From Bettongia penicillata ogilbyi (taxonomy: Eukaryota; Chordata; Mammalia; Diprotodontia; Potoroidae): a DNA stretch of 64,000 nucleotides. Positions 55,963 to 64,000 of this stretch are shown here, in pieces (position 1 is the stretch's first letter; each line of letters begins with the position of its first letter). Below the pieces are notes generated by a model, which was not told the DNA's origin, made no database searches, and saw nothing but the letters and a program-made list of their open reading frames with translations. The stretch spans positions 1,616,391 through 1,680,390 of the forward strand of contig JAJHZJ010000043.1 of the NCBI GenBank assembly GCA_023548195.1, in the 5' to 3' direction. The position numbers and the translations under genes are program-made.

Positions 55963-56519
55963 AAATCAGAGAAACAACCAACAATCGAAAGTGAATTTTG
56001 CAAGATTATAAAGAACGATCTTGACCTCAAAGACACCCACATACTACCCCTTTGCATTTCTAGGAGTCCAGGAGTGTACAAGTTGTGTTCACTGCACATA
56101 TTTTCATACTTTTTTGGTCTATTGATCAGTTCTGCTGTTTTTTTCCTCTTCTTTTTCTTTTTTTGCCTTGTAAAAATAGTATTTGTTATATGGGACAGCA
56201 GGGGAAACTGGAGGAAGGATACTGGGAGAAATTGTGCTGTTGTTAGTATAAGCCATCAATATAATTTTATTTAGAACATGAACAGAGGGAACATTCCTAC
56301 CATTTTGGAAGCTGTGCCAAGTACAGTTCCTAGGCTGGACCTCCCCAGAGGATGGATATTGTGTAGGATAAGTCCACATTCTACCCTTGGTTAATCCTTC
56401 TTAAGACTTGTATCTAGTTTCTCCATTTGCGAACTTGAGTTAGTGCTGCTTCCCCTCCCCCCTTTCTCCCCTGGGGTTCTGGAGGACCAACGAGTTAATG
56501 CTTGCTAAGTGTTTTGACC

Positions 56520-57125
56520 TTCTCCAATGAAAAATACACCAGGAGCTCAGAAGATTACGATCCATGTTGCTATGATTGTCATTTTCCTGGGGTTTTTACA
56601 GTTCCTCCTGGCTGCCTTCATGGCCCCCTCTAATCTTGAAAGCGTTCAAATGGCTAAATACAAAGTATTCAGAGTAAATAAAGATTCCTATGATTTTTTA
56701 AGGTTCTTTATTGTGTATTTTGCCATGCACCATCACCTTCCCCCAACTTTCACACAAACGGCGATGTCTCAGCAGCCCATAATGGCATTGCTCTGTGGCT
56801 ATAATTTAGAATGCTATAAAGATTATTTAGCACAAAAAAGTATTTCCAGTGAAAATTTAGCAACTCCTTTCAAATAGATTTACATTAAAAACTTAGGTCG
56901 AAAATCACAAATGCTGAGCCTGAGTGAAAGTAAATCGAGTTCATATTCTCATAAAAATCTCCTTCTGCATAGGCTCCAACTCTGCCGCTTTTCTTCATGC
57001 CCACTCTCTTCTTTCTTAAAAATACGGGAAAATCTTCACTCAAAGACCTTTATATGTCAACAAGCAAGCCCCTCTTCCCCGCTAACTTTCATGGAAAATT
57101 GTAACTCCCAAGAAGTGTGTTTCAG
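56520..57125. other. candidate conserved non-coding element
   Basis: Repeat-free, AT-rich, with GGCTATAATTTAGAATGC, TATAAAGATTATTTAGCAC, GAGTAAATAAAGATTCC and several CpGs (TACGATCC, AAGCGTTC, AACGGCGATG, GGTCGAAAA, AATCGAG). A 116-codon plus frame (56527-56877) starts inside it with a hydrophobic stretch (VAMIVIFLGFLQFLLAAFM). I do not recognise a protein family, and a lone exon-less ORF is less likely than conserved non-coding DNA. Confidence 0.3.
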
Positions 57126-57492
57126 TGGCTTCTGAAGTACATCATCCCAACCTCTACCCAATTAATGAATTTTCACTTCAACCTCTGAGAATTGGGTCAG
57201 TCTCAAGTTGAAAACCCCTTTTAACAGCAAACCTTCCAAAGCTCTACATGTTTTTGACTTTTTCTTTTAATATAACAATGTTTGTTGGTGAAAATTTCCT
57301 TGTATCAATCAGAAATCTGTCTACCTATGACTTTCATTCCATTGTTTCTAACCAGGGCCTTACCAACAGAATTGGGTGACATTTTCACCTTATAAAAACT
57401 CATCCCACTGAGCCAAGAAATGGGGCCAAGAAAGGGCCAGCAATCAGATGACTGGCATCATGGCTCTTTTTGATGATGGTTGATCAAAACCT
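57126..57492. other. unassigned DNA
   Basis: AT-rich, no repeat or gene recognised. Confidence 0.4.
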
Positions 57493-57735
57493 GGGGCAGC
57501 CAGGTGATACAGCGCATAGAGTGCTGGGCCTAAAATCTGAGTTCAAATACAGTCTTAGACAGTTACCAGTTGTGTGACCCTAGACAAGTCCTTCAACCCT
57601 GGATGCCTCAGTTTCCTGATCTGTAAAATGACCTAGAGAAGGAAATAGCAAATCATTCCAATATCTTTACCAAAAAAACTTCAAATAAGGACATGAAGGT
57701 CAGAAGCATTTGATAAAGACGACTGAAGAACAGAA
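57493..57735 (+). mobile_element. tRNA-derived marsupial SINE (GGCAAACC-tail type)
   Basis: GGGGCAGCCAGGTGATACAG head, GAGTTCAAATACAGTC box B-like, GTTGTGTGACCCTAGACAAG, GAGAAGGAAATAGCAAATC tail. Confidence 0.8.
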
Positions 57736-58249
57736 ATCTAAACGTGGCCTAAAAAGATCCAAGACAGCACAAGTCTGTTTGAGTCATATAGGAGATTGTC
57801 CTAACTGTGATGTGTTTATGTCCTTGATACTTCAGACTGAAGTAACTCCCACCCATCACCTCTGGCCTATTGACACCCTTGGCTATTGAGGACCAGAGCA
57901 TCTCTGCTGGAATCTTATTACTGTTGGCAGCTGTGGAGAATGTGACCTAAGGATTATTTTGGCCTCAGCTGAGCCAACACTGACTTAAGAAGGATGGCAG
58001 AGGCTTCATCTCCATCAAAGTACAGGAGAGAATATGAATCACCTCCTCTCTAGGAAACCCCTAAGGTTACAGAATAATAATCACAGAATTTCAGAATTGG
58101 TAAGGATTTCAGTGGCTAAGTAGAGGAGTCTAAAGCATTCTTCAAAGGAGAGCTCTATTGAGGAGAAACCCATCCCCTCCCATAACAGACCATTCCGCTT
58201 TTACACAGTGATCACCATTATGAAAAGTTTGCCATTTCATTATGACTGA
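57736..58249. other. unassigned DNA
   Basis: No repeat or gene recognised. Confidence 0.4.
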
Positions 58250-58458
58250 ATAATGGAGATTTTTTGACAAAGATAACAGAGTTGTTTGCCATTTCCTCTC
58301 CAGCTCATTTTACAGATGAGGATACGGAGGTAAGCAGGCTTAAATGACTTTAGCAGAGTCACATAGCAAGGAAATGTCTGAGGATGATTTGAATATAGGA
58401 AGATGAGTCTTCCTGGATCCAGGTCCAGAGCTCTATCCACTGTACCACCTAGGTCCTG
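58250..58458 (-). mobile_element. tRNA-derived marsupial SINE (GGCAAACC-tail type)
   Basis: Antisense: TTGTTTGCCATTTCCTCTCC, CTCATTTTACAGATGAGGAT, GATTTGAATATAGGAAGATG, GAGCTCTATCCACTGTACC, ending at the head CACCTAGGTCC. Confidence 0.8.
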
Positions 58459-58590
58459 CATCATTTAAATAAACTCTAAGTATGGCGTGACCTTATCTGT
58501 CAGATTCGTAATCCTATCTAAGAATAAAGAAGTCGACATAATCCTGTCAAACCGAACCCAGTCTCTCTTCTTTATGAGCATGAGTTCTCC

Positions 58591-59130
58591 TAGATCAGAG
58601 GTTCTGGAACTTATTTGGCCTACCACCCCCTTTTACCTCCAAAAAAATTACTCATCACCCCCTGGAAATCTACTTTCTTTAACCTTTGACTATTTTTGAA
58701 ATTTGCATCATTTCAAAAAATATTATTTTTTTTAAAAAGGTGCATCTTAAGTTTAATATTTGTTGTAAATTTGTGGCTTTTTCCAGCACCAAAATTTTGG
58801 TGATGCAATATTTCATCATGTAACTCTTGCCAATACTCACTTATTAAGATCTGTTAGTGGACTTGATCACTGATTGTCTATAACTTGCATTTTGCATGTT
58901 TATTTGGAAAATAATGCAAACTCTATGACTTTTAACTCTTTTACACAAGATATAAAACACATATTAATAGTTTTCTCAAAATGTTATCTTTTCTTCCTTC
59001 CTCATGTTTTCACTGCCCCCTTATTTTTATTCAATCTCCCCCAATTGCACCCAAGACTACTACCAACCCCCTGAATTGTTCCAGTGCCTCCTGGGAGTGG
59101 CATCACTTACTTTGGAAATCTCTGTGATCT
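58591..59130. mobile_element. possible hAT-type DNA transposon remnant
   Basis: Begins CAGAGGTTCTGGAACTTATT and ends with GGAAATCTCTG, whose complement CAGAGATTTCC matches the first bases loosely. ACCCCCT boxes lie near both ends, as in non-autonomous hAT elements. No 8-bp target duplication can be shown, so this is weak. Confidence 0.25.
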
Positions 59131-59689
59131 GGAACTTCACAAAATTTTTCTTTGATGGGACTTTCTAGGTTTTTCCCCCTAAGAACTGAAGTCCATCTCT
59201 CTACTGTATATTTTGCATGTCTTATTCTATTTCCTTTTGGAAAAGAGGGACAGCTCTTACCCTTCTCCATTTCTATGGTGTTTCTCTCACACTTTGTTTT
59301 CTTCCCCAAGAGTGATTTAACTGTGTCATTCACTATCCCTTTTGGCACTCAAAGGTATATTTTATCTAAAGCAGTGACCTCATTTGATCAGAACTGTAAT
59401 GGCCCTGCGCAGATGCATTTCTTTGGGTAGAAGGGAGATTTTTGGACTTGGCATGTAGGCCTCTGGGAAATATAGTCCAGCACTCTTTCTACTTTTTCTG
59501 AGAGGGACAAAAACTATCAATCTTTTCTCAAAAGAAGGTCAAGGTAAGCACAGCAAATGTTTGCTTAAGCTTCTACATCTGGGGAAAGGAGATACAACAG
59601 TGCCTGTGCCACCAGACTGTGGTTTGGGTCAAACAAAACAATGCATGGACAGTGTCTTGCAAGCCTTATTGATTTATAGTTCTGGCTGT
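59131..59689. other. unassigned DNA
   Basis: No repeat or gene recognised. The 92-codon plus and 81-codon minus frames overlap and have no domain. Confidence 0.4.
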
Positions 59690-60000
59690 GATTATGGTCA
59701 GAAATGCACTAAAGGGAATGATCGTAGGAGCTGAGTGGAAGATAGAGTGCAGGGGGAAGAGACAGGGAGACTCATTAGAAGGCTGCTGTCCTAGTCCTGA
59801 CAGAGATGGTGAGGGCCTGAGTGATGGCTATCGCAGTGTAAGTGAGGAGAAGCAGGCACAAATGAGAGAGGTAGAGGAAAAATCATAAGAGTGGACAGGG
59901 GAGGATGAGGGAGAGTGAGGAGCCAAGGATGACATCGATGTGGCAAGCATTTTTTAGTGGAAGGAGGTGGTTCTTTTGACAGTAGAAGGGAAGTTGTTTA
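59690..60000 (-). mobile_element. L2 LINE fragment
   Basis: Antisense L2: CATTAGAAGGCTGCTGTCC, GATGGTGAGGGCCTGAGTGA, GTGAGGAGCCAAGGATGACA, in L2 order. Confidence 0.65.
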
Positions 60001-60713
60001 CCCTTCATTCTTGAAGAAGAGCATGGCATCAGGAAGGCAATGTCATGTCTTACAAATAAATTTGATTTAAGTTGGGTAGAGATGTGCAGAGTCATCAGCC
60101 TCACTCTCTCCTCTGGAGCCAACTGGGTCCAGGGGCGAGATATAGATCAGGATGACTGAAGATGACCCTGGATGCAGTGGAAGACCATGTTTTTGTTTTA
60201 AGCTAAGGTCTCTCCCAGGTCTCAGTTTAACTGAGGCAATGCTCATTCAGTACTTAAGGATAGGTAAGAGATGAGGCAGAGAATGGCTTTCTTACCTAGG
60301 AAAGTTAGGAGAAGCAAAACTCCAACACAACAAGACTTTATAGGGTGTAGGGTATTCTTCCCAAACCATTCTCCTGAATGCCTTCCCTCAGGCTTCCTGA
60401 GAAGTCACCTCCAGTTCTCAGGTTCAAGGACCTAGGACCTTTTCCAGCTCATAGAAAGCCTGAAATGTCTCTGTGGGAAGGTCCCCAACTCAGTAGCTGG
60501 CATTTGAGTAACTGTCTGTGCTGCTTCCAGCTGATGGCACCCAGAGGGGTGTGGCTAAAGTGTTCCCTTCAAGAAGGAGGCATCATGCTTGAGCTCCCTT
60601 CTGCCCAGAGACTTACCTGAACATTTCTCTGTTCTTTAAATCTGTCAATAATTAATGATCTATGTAGTGCTTTAAAGCAGATTTACTAGTAATTATAGCT
60701 AACATATTTTCAC
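60001..60713. other. unassigned DNA
   Basis: No repeat or gene recognised. 60620-60700 (CTGTCAATAATTAATGATC) is AT-rich and may be conserved. Confidence 0.35.
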
Positions 60714-60955
60714 TGGGCTGCTAGGTTGCCCAGTAGATAGAGCACTGTATCTGGAGTTAGGAAGACTCATCTTCCTGAGTTCAAATCTGGCCTCAGACAC
60801 TTCCTAACTGCAACCCTGGCCAAGTCACATAACTTTGGTTGCCTTAGTTTCCTCCTCTATAAAATGAACTAGAGAAGGAAATGGCAAACCCTCTATTATC
60901 TTTGCCGGGAAAACCCCAAATGGGGTCATGAGGAGTCAGGCACAACTGAACAAAA
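60714..60955 (+). mobile_element. tRNA-derived marsupial SINE (GGCAAACC-tail type)
   Basis: GTAGATAGAGCACTGTATCTGG, CTGAGTTCAAATCTGGCC, AGAAGGAAATGGCAAACCC, GGGAAAACCCCAAATGGGG, GGCACAACTGAACAAAA. Confidence 0.85.
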
Positions 60956-61849
60956 ATAGAATAAGTACTTTAACTGTTATTCACACCTACCCTTGATTTC
61001 AGATCAGGACCGTCAGAAGGAGGCACCTTTCGATGTTGGCATTCACAGGGAGGTAGGAATCAAGCACTCTGATTGGTCACAGGTAAAAGGAAATACTACA
61101 CAACTAGGAGCTTGCAGACCTTTCACAGGTGGTTCAGTGGGCTTATGCCCTTCCGGCTCAGTGGGTCTGGCACTCGCTGGGATCTGGTTGGCCCAGGTCC
61201 CCTCCTTTCCATTCCAGCAGACAGTTCTGCACTGTTAGTGGGAATCAGATCAGGTGTGGGATTCCTCCTGGCTGATTTCTCCATCTTGTGAAGTGAGCGA
61301 AGAAGCCCTGGGCTGCTCTGCTTTTGGCAGAGGGAGCTTCTGGAGATGCCTGGACTGGATGAAGTCTCCCCGACTCCTATAACCTCCCTCTGTGGTCGTT
61401 CTGTGACCTGTCTGCTAACTCCACACTTCTTTTCTCTCTCTGTGCAGGTGGTCCATTTGACAGTGTGGCAACCAAATCACTTCTGCCTCTCCCTCCAGCT
61501 CACCCAGATGTTCTCCATGGAGCTCCCAGACTCCTCATGGTTTGATGATCAGCCCTTCCCAATATGCGTGGCTTCCCCATTTGGCTGAATCAGATGTACC
61601 CATGTAGAGCCTGGAGCAATCACCCAGGAATTTCATTGCATTACTTCTCACTGACACTTGGAGCAAATTTACCTCCTTCAATAAGGAGTTTTAGAACAGT
61701 TTTCTTCTTGTTTACGTTTTGGAGTTTTGTGGGTGGTAGTTTTGAGGTCGTGGATTTCCTACTGCCTCCTTGTGAACTTCTGGATACCCGAACTTCTCTT
61801 CCTCAATCACCCTGATCTTTGCTTCTCCCTCTGGCCCTGTTGAAATTCC
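60956..61849. other. unassigned DNA
   Basis: No family recognised. A pyrimidine tract followed by TGTGCAG at 61430-61448 looks like a splice acceptor, but the DNA after it has no convincing exon (plus frames of 80-83 codons without domain). Confidence 0.35.
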
Positions 61850-61950
61850 TCTGCCTCTGGGACCCCTTCCTTGAATTACTCAGCTGTTCCCAGAATCTTC
61901 ACTTAGAAATAGACTTTCAATTATAATCTCAATGCAGATGACTCTCAGAT

Positions 61951-62180
61951 GTACTTGTTCCAACCCCTGTCCTTACCTTCAGTGTGGAATCTTCAGTTAT
62001 CTGATAAAGACCTCAAAGCTGGATATGCTATAGACAACTTCAGCTACATGTGTCTGACATGTCCTGGATGAGCTATGTCTCTTTCCTCTTCGGGCTGCGA
62101 TCAGGACTTTTTTTTTGGCTAAGCCTGCACCTCACCACATAGCTCTGCTCCCTGCCTCATGCCCTGTGCCCCAGGTTCCA
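61951..62180 (+). repeat. left arm of an inverted repeat
   Basis: Matches the reverse complement of 63785-64000 at high identity (about 85 percent by eye). Shared runs include GTGTGGAATCTTCAGT, GATAAAGACCTCAAAGCTGG, and CATGTGTCTGACATGTCC joined to TGGATGAGCTATGTCTCT. Both arms also share a T-run followed by TTGGCTAAG. Confidence 0.85.
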
Positions 62181-62249
62181 TCTATTAGGATGTAAGCTCC
62201 TTAAAGACAGGCTTATGTGTATATTCCCAGTGCTTATCAGAGAGCCTGG

Positions 62250-62500
62250 AACATTTTTGGTGTTCAGTTGTTTCAGTTGTGTCTGACTCTTTATGATCTC
62301 ATTTGCAGAGATGCTGGAGTGGTTTGACATTTCCTTCTCTGGCTCATTTCACAGATGGGGAAACAGAGACAAACAGGTTTAAGTGACTGCCCAGAATCAC
62401 AGAGCTAGGAAGTATCTGAAGAAAGATTTGAATTCAGGAAGATGACTCTTCCTGATTCCAGGTACAGCAGTCTATCCACCATACTACCTATTTGCCCCAA
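62250..62500 (-). mobile_element. tRNA-derived marsupial SINE (GGCAAACC-tail type)
   Basis: Antisense: TTGTGTCTGACTCTTTATGA, GAGTGGTTTGACATTTCC, GTGACTGCCCAGAATCACAG, TTTGAATTCAGGAAGATGAC, ending at the head TACCTATTTGCCCC. Inserted just before the L2 3' tip. Confidence 0.85.
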
Positions 62501-62549
62501 GCCTAGAAGTGTTTAATAAATGCCTATTGACAGACTGGTATAAACTCTC

Positions 62550-63060
62550 TGTCTTCTGCCCTTGCCCTTATCCTGGTGCAGATTCTTCTTACTTCATGCC
62601 TAGGCTAATACTGGAGCTACTGGTGTAGGCAGGGTTTGCTCACCTCTAGGTCTCCCCTCTCTTGTTCATCCTCCACTGATCCACCAATGTAGGTCTGATC
62701 ATGTCAGCCTCTCCCCATATTAATAGACTCCAGGGGCTCCTTATTATCTCTAAGAGTAAATACAAACGCTCAGTTTAGCATTTGAAGGCTACCATAACCC
62801 ACTCTGCCCCTCCCTTTCCAGTCTTACATTTTCTCCCCCAACACATAAGACACTAGTCTCCTTGCTGTTCCTAGCATATGACAATCCATTTCCTTGCTGT
62901 GAGAGTTTGCACTGGTTGCTTCTCATGCCTGGAATGTTCTTTCCTTATCTCTGCCTCTTGGCTTTCCTGGATTTCTTCCAGTCTCAGCTAAATCCTCAAG
63001 AAAAATTTCCCAGTCCTCCTTATTGGCCTTCGTCCTCCCCAGGGTAATTTTCCCCATTTC
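62550..63060 (+). mobile_element. L2 LINE 3' part (second copy)
   Basis: GTCTGATCATGTCAGCCTC, AGACTCCAGGGGCTCCTTATT, AGTAAATACAAACGCTCAG, GCATTTGAAGGCTACCATAA, CATGCCTGGAATGTTCTTTC, AGTCTCAGCTAAATCCTC. Confidence 0.75.
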
Positions 63061-63784
63061 CTTGCAATCTTCTCAGTGGGTCTATGGCCACCTACTCCTC
63101 TGGGTGTCAGTCACCCCCAGCTTCAATCCCCTTCTCCAGAGGCAGAATGAGTGCTTTCTCTATCCACCAAATTCCTGCAGATTATACCCATTAGAAGATC
63201 CCAGTCTTCTTTCATAGGACACTTCTCTTCTCCCATGGGAACCTTTATCATTGTTAAGCACTGCCATTGCTAAAGCAAGACTCCCTCATTTCTTTCCTCC
63301 TTTTTCAGTGACTCCCTTTGCTCCTCACCCATTCTACTGTAGATGCTTTTCTTTCTGAGTGTCTACAGGATAGACTTCCCTTTGCTGTTGACCTTTGGAT
63401 TAGGGCACATCCCACATCACATCTCACATTCCCTTCCATCTTCTCCCTCCTTTCCCCTTGTATGTGCCCGCCCATTGTGTATTTAGTGCTGCAGAAACAA
63501 ACACCAAACCATGCAGGGATTGACTCATAGGGAGGGTATGAGAGCTTTCATCCAGAATATCTCAGGCCTTTGTCTACTTGTGAGCATTTAGAAGGAAGTC
63601 TCTTAATGTTCTCTTTGTTGCGGTCAATGTTTTCCTTGGTTGCTGTATCTGTTTACTTTTCTAGTATTTCTATTGTCCAGGGTGGTGAGAAGTGAATGAT
63701 TTCTCCCCATTTCTCACATGTAACAGTGTCCTACTTCTATTCCTTTATCTTTCTGTAAAACAAACAAAAAAAACCCAAAAAAGC
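63061..63784. other. unassigned DNA
   Basis: C/T-rich, no family recognised. Loop region of the inverted repeat. Confidence 0.35.
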
Positions 63785-64000
63785 TGGAACCACCTGTGCA
63801 GGGAGAAGAGATATGTGCTGAGGGTCAGACTTAGCCAAAAAAAAAAAGGCTTGATTGTAGCCTGAAGAGGACAGAGACATAGCTCATCCAGGACATGTCA
63901 GACACATGGAGTTGAAGTTGTCTACAACACATCCAGCTTTGAGGTCTTTATCGGGCGACTGAAGATTCCACACTGCAGGTCAGGAGAGGGAACAAGTACA
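63785..64000 (-). repeat. right arm of an inverted repeat (runs to the window edge)
   Basis: Reverse complement of the L2 segment at 61951-62180, including the A-run (63837-63848) that pairs with the T-run at 62108-62116. The arm reaches the last base of the window, so its true end is not seen. Confidence 0.85.

Larger units (their letters stand above)
61850..62545 (+). mobile_element. L2 LINE, interrupted by a SINE
   Basis: CAATGCAGATGACTCTCAGAT, GTACTTGTTCCAACCCCTG, TAGACAACTTCAGCTACATG, GGATGTAAGCTCCTTAAAG, CAGTGCTTATCAGAGAGCC, then SINE 62250-62500, then AAGTGTTTAATAAATGCC. The 61951-62180 part has an inverted partner at the window end. Confidence 0.7.

Noticed and set aside
56527..56877. 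116-codon ORF with a hydrophobic stretch as a real gene
   Set aside because: No family recognised, isolated, in AT-rich DNA that looks conserved and non-coding; kept only as a finding to test.
61430..61590. Splice-acceptor-like tract with an open frame after it
   Set aside because: One acceptor-like motif is expected by chance in C/T-rich DNA; no donor, no recognised exon.

Overview
The window looks like marsupial (metatherian) nuclear DNA, and I find no protein-coding exon of a host gene in it. The lineage call rests on the repeats: tRNA-derived SINEs with a shared body and a tail ending in GGCAAxGAAGGACGAA plus CA dinucleotides (MAR1/RTE-tail type), a second SINE type whose tail reads GGAAATGGCAAACC, MIR/THER-like SINEs, many old L2 and CR1/L3 fragments, and L1 elements of the type I know from opossum. 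The species cannot be fixed from this sequence. Family names come from memory of repeat consensus sequences, not from a database search.

Layout. 0-14.4 kb is old intergenic or intronic DNA with L2, CR1/L3, MIR, one L1 3' end and three or more stretches that read like conserved non-coding elements (AT-rich, homeobox-type TAATTA cores, CpGs kept in an AT-rich context). 14.46-17.46 kb is a complete half-L1 (HAL1-like) retrotransposon on the minus strand: 5' UTR with a YY1-type site and three tandem units, one intact 366-codon ORF1, a G-rich 3' UTR, an A-tail and a 12-bp target site duplication, but no ORF2. 17.5-32.5 kb is again old SINE/L2/MIR DNA with pyrimidine microsatellites and a short interstitial telomeric repeat. 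32.5-36.0 kb is a minus-strand L1 whose 3' UTR has grown a 39-unit, 1.9-kb minisatellite and which also took two SINEs.

36-56.3 kb is a nest of retrotransposons. Two plus-strand L1s (about 36.15-44.35 and 44.4-56.28 kb) are the hosts. Into them went a half-L1 copy (38.6-41.4 kb), a fragment of another L1 lineage, two minus-strand L1s, an antisense L2, a 4.6-kb block (RTE-like end plus endogenous retrovirus 3' end with LTR), and a third half-L1 copy (54.15-55.96 kb). That third copy has a full 5' end and a 15-bp target duplication but stops at the end of ORF1 with no 3' UTR and no A-tail. 56.3-64 kb returns to old DNA with a candidate conserved element, SINEs, L2, and an inverted pair of about 220 bp (61.95-62.18 and 63.79-64.0 kb).

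The main result is the ORF1-only retrotransposon family. Three copies share the same 5' UTR-ORF1 plan; two keep the ORF1-to-3' UTR join, and one has an open ORF1. It must borrow the reverse transcriptase of partner L1s, and its 3' terminus resembles that of the L1 at 6.74-7.69 kb.
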